Of a DNA stretch of 64,000 nt, positions 55,330 through 64,000 are shown one piece after another. Under the pieces are notes generated by a model, which saw only the letters and a program-made list of their open reading frames with translations, did no database searches and was not told the origin of the DNA. Where the stretch lies: positions 4,092,001 to 4,156,000 of the forward strand of contig NC_063014.1 of assembly GCF_020509005.1 (NCBI RefSeq). Direction: 5' to 3'. Position numbers and translations under genes: made by a program. Within the stretch, counting starts at the first letter, position 1, and every line of letters begins with the position of its first letter. This DNA comes from Fulvia fulva. Taxonomy: Eukaryota > Ascomycota > Dothideomycetes > Mycosphaerellales > Mycosphaerellaceae.

Positions 55330-57226
55330 GAGTATATAGTTCTAACCTAGATATATAGAATATTATATTATATGCTAACCTTAGTCTCGTACCCGATAGT
55401 CGTAGGGTAAGGGTTATAGTAATTAGCGTAATATCTCTCGGTAAAAGTGAACTTATTAGCCCTCTAATTTAGTATAGGGTAGTACTTCTCGAACTAGGGA
55501 ATACCGAGGACGAAGTTATATTTAAGGTCCGTTACGATATAGTTAATATCTTCGACGTACCTTTTTAAGTCGAGCTCGGTATATATATATTCCGTAGCCT
55601 AGCCCGAGGCCTATAGATTAGCTCTAAGACTAATCTTCTATATCTCTAGGACCCTTCTTCTCGATAGATTTTTCTTTATTAACTTAGTATCGTAGAAGAG
55701 GGACTCGGCACCTAGGTCTAATAGTATCCGTACTAGGTAGCTTACTACTAGGCTAACTACTACGATATAAGAGCTCCGGGGTAGGAGGTCTATAGCTTTG
55801 ATCGTATTTAGTACTACCTCTAGGCTAAATACGACGGGAATATCGCTCGCGGCTATCTCTCTCTAAGCCGGGTTTCTCTTTCCGTATCGGTAATGTAGTA
55901 AGGGTTCGGCTATAGACGTCGTAATTAGGGGTCTATTCTTCGGCGGATTAGTTCCTAGCGCGATAGCTAGCTCCTAGTCGTTACGCGTACGACTAGAGCC
56001 TAGGCTTTCCCCGAGAGGATAGCTTCGAGCTTAGAAATATTATTATTATTAACCTATATAGAAGAGTTCTTAGTCGTAGCGTTACCTACCTTCTTATACT
56101 TCTTCTATAGATACTTCGGAGCCTAAGGTCCCTTATAGTCTACGCTCTTATATATATAGTAGAAGGTCTCCTCCTTCGGCTTCGAGATATTATCCTTAGT
56201 AAGGTTACGGAAGGTAAGGCCATCTTTCTTCGTAGCCTTAATGTTATACTAGGAGCGAATCTTTTCGTTATAATAGACGTGCTTTAGCTTTATCTCGTCG
56301 TCTCTACGGCGACCGTTATTACCGCTTCCGCCGCCTCTACCGCCGCTATTACGGTTATTATTATTACGGCTATTATTACCGCGGGCATTACTTAGCTTTA
56401 ACTCGACGTCGCGGAGGTATTACTATATAGCTAGTAGGTCTATAAAATCTTCCTTATACGCGATCGCTATCTTAAGCGAGTAGGTAAGTATATCGGCTAT
56501 ATCCTAATAGAGCTCCTCGTCGCTCTTATTTAGGTATATACCGTGCTCTAGGAACTCTATATAGAACTTGTCGAAGGACCGAGTGCCTTAGGTATAGTTA
56601 TAGTAGGCCTTACGATACTTCTTTATTTTATAATACTCTCTAGAGAAGTTGTCGAGTATACTTATAAGTTCTTACTAAGAAATAGCCTTCTTCTTATAGA
56701 GGCGTAGGCGCGCGTTAGTATTACCTACTACGAAGGTACTAAAGACTAGAATATATATAGCCGGGCTACGTCTATAGGCCTCTTCGATTCCTATATAGCT
56801 ATCTACCTTCTCCTTCTACTCTTAGAAGTTTAGCTCGTCCTTATAGTCTAGCGAGTTAGAGGAGAATATCGGGATCTTCTCTATACTAATCGGGTTACGA
56901 AAACCGCCTTACTACGCGGCGGTAATAGATACTATAGTCTCGTCGTCCGCTATAGTCGTATCGCTCTTCTTTAGCTTAGGCGTACCGGTACCGAAGTCTA
57001 CGCTAGAGTCCTCTCTATCTAGTAATATCTCGAGAGCGGACTTCTAGCGAAAGGGAGGTAGCGGTGCCTTGTCCTATACTACTTGACTCTTTAGATCCCT
57101 AACTTACTCTTATAGGTTAGTATTAAGGACTACGTACGTTTAGAGGGAAAGCTAATCTAGATAAGGAGAAGTCGTAGGCGGGAAAGGTTTTTACCTATTC
57201 GGGTTTCCCTTTATATATAATAATAG
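55330..57226 (-). mobile_element. Ty3/Gypsy gag-protease fragment (gypsy-2)
   Basis: Minus strand, read through RIP stops. A gag domain (NPISIEKIPIFSSN, YKDELNF, SYIGIEAYRRSPAIYILV, FDKFYIEFLEHGIYL) and an Asn/Arg/Gly-rich segment (NNNNRNSGGRGGGSG) are followed by an aspartic protease (LLDSGAESLFYDTKL-like at ~55,700; VTDLRYNFVLGI; KYYPILNY). No RT follows; the fragment ends against the LINE-A 5' region. No LTR could be confirmed. It is heavily mutated. Confidence 0.6.
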
Positions 57227-57310
57227 ATATATATCTGTATAGGCCGAATAGGGTCCTAGAATAGAGGAATAACAAATCTATATATCTCTATCTAGATAGA
57301 TAGGTAGATA
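57227..57310. repeat. Dispersed ~70 bp repeat, copy 2
   Basis: The same TATAGGCCGAATAGGGTCCT core as at 36,420, with adjacent (ATCT/GATA)n microsatellite (CTATCTAGATAGATAGGTAGATA). It lies between the gypsy-2 fragment and the 3' end of LINE-B, so it could be a LINE tail/target or a Gypsy LTR piece. Confidence 0.45.
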
Positions 57311-57319
57311 TTTCATTAA

Positions 57320-59937
57320 GCTATTATAGTGCCCTTTAGCCTATATAGCTATACTATCTTGTTTTCGTATATATAGAGGAAAAATCGTATTAGTAAAAAC
57401 CCCTCCTCCTTCCCGTCTATCTTTTCCCCCTCGTTCTCGTCTTAGATTTCCCTTATTAAGGGTACGCTAGTGTCAAAGGCCTGCCCTAATAACGACCCTA
57501 TCTATAACCCCTCTAGCTTCCGCCCCTTATCTATCTACTCCTCCGTCTCGCTAGCGAGGCTAAACTACTAGAGGTATCCCTACTATAGTATCTACCGAGA
57601 GATTCGGCGAATATTACCTTTGTCCCTAATAATTAACTTATAGTCTCTCCTTCCCGCTTAGTACCTCTAATCTCCCCTACTACTCGCCTACTACGGGCAT
57701 TATAGTAGTATTTGTTCTAGGTTTTGCGATAGGTAGCTATACTAGTAGGCTAGGCTTTAGATGTCTAGTACGCGTCTCCTAAATAGGTAGGCCCTTAATC
57801 TAATATATTCGGACCTAATTTGGATCGCTATACTTGCTTCGGCCCTTATTAGGTCCCTATATAGCTAGTAGTTATGTCTCTAGAAGGCTCGGAGTACTAT
57901 CGGGCCTATTGTCTTAGGGGGCTTCCTTTTCTAGTCCTACTCCTATAGGTAGCTCGCTATCTATTCCGCTAGGCTTTAGGTCTTAGCCTTACTCCCGCCG
58001 GCCTAGCGAGCCCTACGCTCCTCCTCTTTTCGTGCTAGCTATTCGGTGCTTATCTACACGGCCGTAAAGGTAGTAAGGTCATCCTCTTTTTAGCTTGTCC
58101 TATGTCCGGCCCCTCTCCGGTAGTAGCTTTCTATCTTATTCTTTACCTCCTAGATTGTAGTTTATACTAGGTAATCTGTCGTCTTTACCGCGTATTAAAT
58201 TATTATTCCCCGGATATATTGGCCGATTAGTAGTGTTCCCGTCTTTATTTATACCGTACTTATTAACGTTGTCTTATATACGCCTAGTACCCTACGTAGG
58301 TTACCTACCTATATCCTATTTAGGGGTTACTCTATCCGTTTCGGGATCGGCTTACCTACGCCTCCTATCCCCTAGATCTATACTCTGTATAATATAGCTA
58401 GTTTAATAATCGCCTTATATATTACCCTTACCTTATCGAATATTACTCCCTATATAGACGCTATAAGCCTCTTTATCGAGGCTTCGTTAACTTACGCTCG
58501 ACTCTAGGCTTTCTTAATCTATATATTCTAGCTTAGCTTTAGGTCGAGCTAGATCCCTAGTACTCGTAGCTCTACTAATAGCTTAGTCTCGTAGCCTTAG
58601 ATTCTTACCGCCGCCTTTATATTATAGTACGTTCTTACTTTACTAAAGTGTATAAGCTAGTACTTTTAAAGGGCGAACTGGGTACTATACTTCTTTACCT
58701 ACTCCTCGTACTCCTTATACCTATCTTTAAGGAGGCGACAGTTCTCCTCTATCGAGTCTAACTAGGCTAGAATATTTATGTCGTATACGAATCCCGATAC
58801 TAAGGTTTACGGAGAGGTAAGTAGGGGGATTAGATTAGACATAAATATTAGAAACAGGATTAGGGAGAGAGTAAACCCCTAAGGTATTCTAGCCTCTACC
58901 TTTACCGGGTCGGATATATACCTCCCTAGGACTAGGTATGTCGTCCGTTCCTAGAGAAAGGAGTAGACGAACTTCGTTACCTACCGAGGGATGCCTTTCT
59001 ATTATAGGATATATATTAGCCTTTAGTATTAGACGTTATCGAAGGCTACTACAATGTTAAGGGATAGTAAGGACCCCGCTCGGTTCCTACCGTAGTACTA
59101 GAGGGTCTGAATTTGCTCCGTAATTAGCTCTATTACTATTAGTATCGATCGCTAGCTTCTTCCCCCTATCTATATTACTAGGAGTACGTAGTTATCTTCG
59201 GCTAGCTACGTAAGTCTCTAGGCTACTATCTTCTCTAGGACCTTCCCTATTATATTTAGAAGTACGATTAGTCTATACGATTTGAGCTAAGTATAGTCCT
59301 TTTTCTATAGCTTACGTAGCACTACTATTATAGACCCTCTATACGGCTTCGGGTGATATCCTAGCCGTAGGTACGTAGTAAATAGGTTTATAAGGCTCGG
59401 CGCGATCTCTTCTCTATACTCTTTTAGTAGTAGGTTTAGTATCCTATCTAGGCCTAGGGCTTTCCGTCCTTTTAGCTTACTTATAACTCCTATTACTATG
59501 TTAGAGCTAACCGCCTTATCTATGTCTAGGGGTTCTAGGTATATACTCGGCTCGATATCCGTAAGGCCTACCTCTACTTACGTCGAAACGAAATAGTCGG
59601 CTAACACTTTTGCCTTACCCCGGGGCGTAGTCTAGGCAATCCCTTCGTGGTCTACGATTAGAGGGAAGTAAGGGGTTCGTTACTCTTTAGGTAGTCGTAC
59701 CTATTTAGCTAGTCTCTATATCTATTCCGGGTTTTCTATAACGAGCCCGATCATCGCTCTCTAGTCCTATAGCTTATCGCGTCTTATCTATGCCTTCTCC
59801 TCTTATATCGCGCGATAGTATTGCTCCTATATCTCCTAGGTATATTCCTTTATCTACTATCGCCTTACCCTTCTAGCCTCCTTTACCTTCGTAGCGTATT
59901 TAGGGGTCTAGAAGGCCTTCTACTATATTAAGGGCCG
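57320..59937 (-). mobile_element. LINE-B, 5'-truncated LINE
   Basis: Minus-strand homologue of LINE-A from its 3' tail up to the start of the RT region. RT remnants include FVYDINILA (~58,790), the FVDD box with a non-RIP Asp-to-Tyr change. It ends abruptly at 59,937, at the position matching ~52,585 in LINE-A, where LINE-C begins in the opposite orientation. Either ordinary 5' truncation or insertion of LINE-C explains the edge. Confidence 0.65.
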
Positions 59938-60238
59938 GGTCGACGACGAGAATCACCTGTACGTGGTGTCGGCTACGAACCTCTCGTCTAGCTACGAGAG
60001 AGCCAAGTATTCTCACGCTAGAGCGTCGTGGGCGCGACGGGCGCGTAGCGTAGGCGAAGCCGCGGCGAACAGAGGACTACTAGCAAAACGGGTATGAAAG
60101 CCATCCGACGAGCGTGTACTCGTGTCGGGAGCGAGTCCCTCTTCTTTCTACGTATAAGAAGGGCGCGGAACCGTGGCCTATACGCTCGACAGGACACCTC
60201 TGGTATAAGTGTAGAATTTTCACCTCCGGAGACCGCAA

Positions 60239-60325
60239 ACCGAGCGGGCTAAGCGACGAACATTAGACGAGCGGACTACAGAACAATAACTGAGCGGACT
60301 ATGCAACGGCGTCGAGCGGACTACG
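60239..60325 (+). repeat. Four CGAGCGGRCTA repeats in LINE-C leader
   Basis: Copies start at 60241, 60268, 60290 (TGAGCGGACTA, one base different) and 60313, spaced 22-27 bp. The first is embedded in ACCGAGCGGGCTA, identical to the motif repeated in the pogo-derivative TIRs. Confidence 0.6.
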
Positions 60326-60488
60326 AAACAATCTAGTGTTTGCCAGCGGGCAATGCGGTGGGTAGGTGGACACGCGACGAAGCCTGTAAGGGCCTATTGA
60401 ACACCCGGTATAGGAACGAGGGTTTTGCCTAAGGCACTGCCTGTCCCGCTACACAACGCACCTAGTCTGACATAGTGGATTGCGACGA

Positions 60489-60544
60489 GGAAAAGACGAT
60501 AGCCTAAGCAAGGAAAAGACGGCTATTAGGACGGGGAAAAGACG
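60489..60544 (+). repeat. Three GGAAAAGACG repeats, 23 bp period
   Basis: Exact copies at 60489, 60512 and 60535. Together with the upstream array this resembles a regulatory repeat set in an internal LINE promoter. Confidence 0.6.
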
Positions 60545-61099
60545 TACAATACAAGTGGATTAGTTCTGTGATCGGGGAGGATCGAGGGCAGGGTGATAAG
60601 GAACTTCATATTGGTTAGTAGGTGGAAACGTAAGGAGTACGCTGCCCGGCGTGGTGTGTGCCCCGAGCAAACCTGCGAGGTATAGACGGCCGCTTTCTAG
60701 AGATAGGCTGCGGTAACGCGAAGGGCGTCAAAACCTGGGGCGTGGTATATACTAGCAGCGACGGCTAACACTGTCTATACAGCCCGAGAGGACGGATGCG
60801 CATGTCGGTCAATAGAGAGCACTAAAGGGCTTAGGCCTATAGAGGTGGATATTGGCTTAAGGAGCAAACAGGGAGGGAGGGCGTAGAGGGAAGCTTTTGC
60901 TCCGGGCTAACCTCTCGAAACGAGGCTACACGGTGGTGCTAGATGAGTAGGAAAGCGCGGTTAAGACTTGTCACCTTATCTCGTAGCTAGCTTACTAAAT
61001 ACGATTCCTTCCTTGCCCTAGGACTAAGGGAGTTCTACCTCATTCAATCTGGACAGCTTGAAGCTCTCTTCACCCTGTTTCTTCAGCTCCAAACGCCGC

Positions 61100-62412
61100 G
61101 GAGGTGCCTAGCTACATTAGGCAACTCCTAGGCAATGGCAGCCTAGGCTACAGCACTAACGGCGCCTACGGCCCTATAGGCGAAGCCCCCCTAAGACAAC
61201 TGGCAGCAACTTATAGAGGACGCAAAAAGCATAGAAACTAACGATCAGCTCCCTTACCGGTCTCTACAGGTAATGATCACTTAGCTACGTACGGCGCTTA
61301 TACTGTCGTATCACCAAGGGCAACAAGAAATGAGGACGACGTCCTAGGCGATTAGTAAGGCCACCCGGAATCAACACCCCTATAGCTAGGCATCGGTCGC
61401 GGCATCGATACTAGGCCCCCGCCTAACGCACGATGCAGTTACGATCCGTATTGCAGCAAAGGAAGACTAGGCCGAAGTTGCGAAGCTATCGAACAAGGAG
61501 CTCGCCTAACGTATCAACTAACCAGGGGTGGTCGTAGTGAACTAACAGTCTAACGGCACTCTACAGATCTATACTAGCTCTGCTACTACTAGGAGGCACC
61601 TAGAGGCATAGCTACAGTAGGCATCTAAGGTTACGGCATTAGCGAAGGTCTTAACGAAACAATTCACGATCCTAGTCCACGACATGCCTAAGGAGTTTGA
61701 CCTAACCAACCAGGGTCACCTACGCGCTCTCTAAGAGGACAACCCGGTCACTCTTAACTCTCCAATCCAGAAGGCGACTTGGCTCTATAGGAAATGGCTA
61801 GAAGGCAAGAAGGCCTCGGCGCTAATAGTATAGCTACAAGACGCGAAAGCGGCGGATCTAGCGATAGAACAAGGCCTGGTCTAGCAATATAGCCTCAAGA
61901 CAGTAGAAAAGCACTCCTCATCCTTTCGTGTCCTCTAATGCTTCAAATGCCAACAGTATGGACACCAAACCTACACGTACACAAACAAGCAGGCCTGCTC
62001 GAACTGTGTAGGAGACTATATGTCTAGGGACTGTACATCGACTACGAGACGGTGCGCGAACTGTCCGGGGCACCACCTATCGTATAGTGCGGAATGCCTA
62101 TAGCGGAAACTAGCGAAAAACAAGGCAATCACAAACAGAACCGTCGCCCCAAGATTCTACGGCGACCGTAAGGCTAGCCCACACCGGAACTAACTAGCGG
62201 CGGTCGGGCACAAGCGCCCTAGGGCCGAGAACGATGTAAAGGATGCGCAGCCTAGGGCGTACGGGAGGCCACGTGCTCTGCTAGCTACGGCGAGGGAATC
62301 TAACTAGGCCCGGCTCCCCTTTAGTACACAGCCGATAGGCGTAGACCAGGACGTACAGGGCAGTAGGACACAGGACGATACAGAGGAAATGATTGTCGAT
62401 GCCGATGACTAG
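61100..62412 (+). pseudogene. LINE-C ORF1, gag-like nucleic-acid-binding protein
   Basis: The start is not certain. The frame includes an Ala/Lys-rich N-terminal part and, near 61,945-62,100, three adjoining Cys/His knuckles: CFKCQQYGHQTYTYTN, CSNCVGDYMSRDC and CANCPGHHLSYSAEC. The first two have Cys-to-Tyr and His-to-Tyr changes consistent with RIP. It ends at TAG 62410-62412 after EEMIVDADD. In the Tad/I group this protein binds element RNA. In-frame TAG codons make it a pseudogene. Confidence 0.62.
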
Positions 62413-64000
62413 CCTCGACACGCTTAGCATCATCTAGTATAACGTCAACCATAGCAAGGATATAGTCCAGAACCATTTCCTACACGAGGCGGACCCGCGC
62501 GTCCACTACGTCCTTACAATCCAGGAGCCATAGATTAACCCGCACTATAAGAGACCAACGACCTGCAAGTCACCAGGCTACACGACATGCCTACGAGGCG
62601 ACGGCAGACCCCGCACGTGCTTCTATGTCAGCAAGGACATACTAGAATCCGACTGGGAGGTAGTGTACTACGCAGACGAAGAAGGCGGGGGCGATATTAC
62701 CTCCCTCCACGTAGGTAGCACCTGGATACACAACCTATACATGCAACCGCCAGCCTCGAGGTCTAGCCGCGACCTAGGGGTCTGCAGACACCTAGACAGT
62801 GCGCTTAAGAGACAAGGGTGCCACATCGTAGTAGGAGACTTCAACATACACCACCCTTCCTAGGAAAGCCTTATGCAGCCGCACCCTATAGCCGACGAAG
62901 TACTCGACTTGATGGCGAGCAACGCAATTGCCCTCAATACCCCGAAGGACCTGGGCACCTGGAAGAGAGGGGGACTCCAAGGCACGATCGACCTCTCCTG
63001 GATCTCAGATAGCCACTACCACACGGTAACCTACTATGGGATCGAACATGAACTCGAGGCGTCGTCAGACCACATGCCAGTCAGGACCTCTATTGCGACA
63101 CAGATACAACGCACACCAGCGAGAACCCCTAAGCCAAACTGGGGAAAGGCCCACTGGGCCAACATCCAGGCGTACCTCGATGACTCTAAGAGGCTAGTCC
63201 AGATCGCGTAGCAGCAATACAACAGTAAAGACGAGATAGACGAAGCAGTCTAGGGGTTGACAGACGAAATAAGAAAAGCGACCTCACTTCACGTTCCGCT
63301 TGCCCAACTAACGACATAGTCCAAACCATACTGGACGCCGGAGTGCACTACGGTAGTAAGAGAAGCAAGGAGAGCCCGCCGGGTGTGGACGAGCAGCCAT
63401 AGCGAGGAGGCCTGGAACGTATACAGGGAGGCATGCCAACAGAAGAAAGCTATAATACGGAGGGAGAAAGCAGTCGGCTGGAGGGCCACAGTGGAAGAAA
63501 TCGCCGGCAAGCTAGAGAGGATGTGGAAGCTAGCGAAATGGGCCCGACAGGACCCTACACAGGGCCCCTCCTTCTCTGTCCTAGCGCTACAATCGCCTAG
63601 TGGCCCGGTTAGCGACCCCGAGGCCAAGGCGCGTCTACTAGCTAGCAAGTTCTTCCCACCCCCAGTCGAGGCTGATCTAAGCGACATAAACAGCTCTACT
63701 CCCCTAGCCCCTAGCATCGCGGTCTAACAGGAGGTGTCCGAGGGAGAAGTTACCGCTGTGCTAAGGAAGTTGCCGGCGAAGAAAGCCCCGGGGCCGGATG
63801 GGATCCCAAACGAGCTACTAAAGAAGTATAGAGATCAACTAGCCCTAGCAGTTGCAGCGATCTTCAACGCCTGCCTACAGACCGGATACCACCCGATAGC
63901 TTTTAAACAATCGACGACAGTGGTCCTACGCAAGCCGCAGAAGGAAGACTATACGTAGGTGAAGTCGTACCGCCCAATTGCGCTCCTTAACACTCTTGGG
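62405..64000 (+). pseudogene. LINE-C ORF2, endonuclease-RT (partial)
   Basis: The frame starts at ATG 62405 (MTSLDTLSII), overlapping the ORF1 stop by 8 nt. AP-endonuclease motifs: YNVNHSKD near the start, GDFNIHHPS (~62,840), GTIDLSWISDS and SSDHMPVRTS. Then comes an ~150-codon linker and the RT beginning LRKLPAKKAPGPDGIPNELL, with SYRPIALLNTLG at the window end. Eight in-frame stops, all TAG, lie where Trp or Gln is expected, so few mutations inactivate it. EN catalytic residues visible (Asn, Asp, His) are intact. Truncated only by the window edge. Confidence 0.75.

Larger units (their letters stand above)
59938..64000 (+). mobile_element. LINE-C (Tad-like), lightly RIP-mutated, runs off window
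   Basis: A plus-strand non-LTR element with an ~1.1 kb GC-rich 5' leader containing short repeats, ORF1 with zinc knuckles, and ORF2 with endonuclease and the start of RT. CpA/TpG are much more frequent than in neighbouring elements, and only TAG stops at Trp/Gln positions interrupt ORF2. It is probably one of the youngest insertions here. The 3' part is beyond base 64,000. Confidence 0.75.

Noticed and set aside
60239..60544. CRISPR-like array
   Set aside because: The repeats are 10-13 bp, imperfect and few, in a eukaryotic LINE leader; no spacer/repeat architecture.
20400..64000. A giant Starship-type mobile element carrying cargo genes
   Set aside because: No tyrosine recombinase (DUF3435) captain or cargo genes seen; the region is explained by ordinary nested retroelements and DNA transposons.

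Overview
This is a window from a filamentous ascomycete (Pezizomycotina). A Dothideomycete is likely but is inferred only from gene content and TE style. It has two compartments. Bases 1 to about 20,400 are GC-balanced and gene-dense, with short 50-70 bp GT-AG introns. From about 20,400 to the end it is a transposon graveyard in which CpA/TpG have been converted to TpA on a large scale, while CpG is largely kept. That is the classical signature of repeat-induced point mutation (RIP).

Gene compartment, left to right: a small coiled-coil hypothetical protein (-); UBA3, the catalytic subunit of the NEDD8 E1 (-, 4 exons); divergently from it TEL2, the TTT-complex scaffold (+); a gene-poor 1.8 kb gap; a PTC7-like mitochondrial PP2C phosphatase (-); a fragment resembling the C-terminus of HET heterokaryon-incompatibility proteins (+); the ankyrin-DHHC palmitoyltransferase AKR1 (-, 5 exons); a Cys/His-containing hypothetical protein (-); two tandem DUF6604 paralogues (+), both broken by indels; and CDC73 of the Paf1 complex (-). 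These are mostly unrelated housekeeping genes; I see no biosynthetic cluster or operon-like logic.

Transposon compartment: a 284 bp internally deleted Tc1/mariner element that keeps the transposase C-terminus; a 207 bp solo LTR; a 2.04 kb Fot/pogo element with its own nested 184 bp solo LTR; a minus-strand Copia element (copia-1) split inside gag by a complete 7.08 kb Ty3/Gypsy element (gypsy-1); two 1,133 bp pogo-like derivatives in opposite orientation; an old Copia fragment (copia-3) split by a complete 5.70 kb Copia (copia-2) that itself carries a second copy of the 207 bp solo LTR; a Tad-like LINE (LINE-A) split near its 3' end by a complete 5.62 kb Copia (copia-4); a Gypsy gag-protease fragment; a 5'-truncated LINE (LINE-B); and a plus-strand LINE (LINE-C), the least RIP-mutated, which runs off the end of the window.

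The most unusual items are: a roughly 560-codon reading frame antisense to gypsy-1, between pol and its 3' LTR, whose only in-frame stops are RIP-type TAG/TAA; a RIP-spared island spanning a nested insertion junction, where the 5' LTR is intact and the 3' LTR has about 12 transitions; pogo derivatives that appear to have been copied after being RIP-mutated; a 13 bp pogo terminal motif recurring in the LINE-C 5' UTR; and identical 17 bp primer-binding sites in two Copia elements that match the anticodon stem-loop of initiator tRNA-Met. All TE translations were read by eye, so TE boundaries without a stated TSD or LTR edge are approximate.
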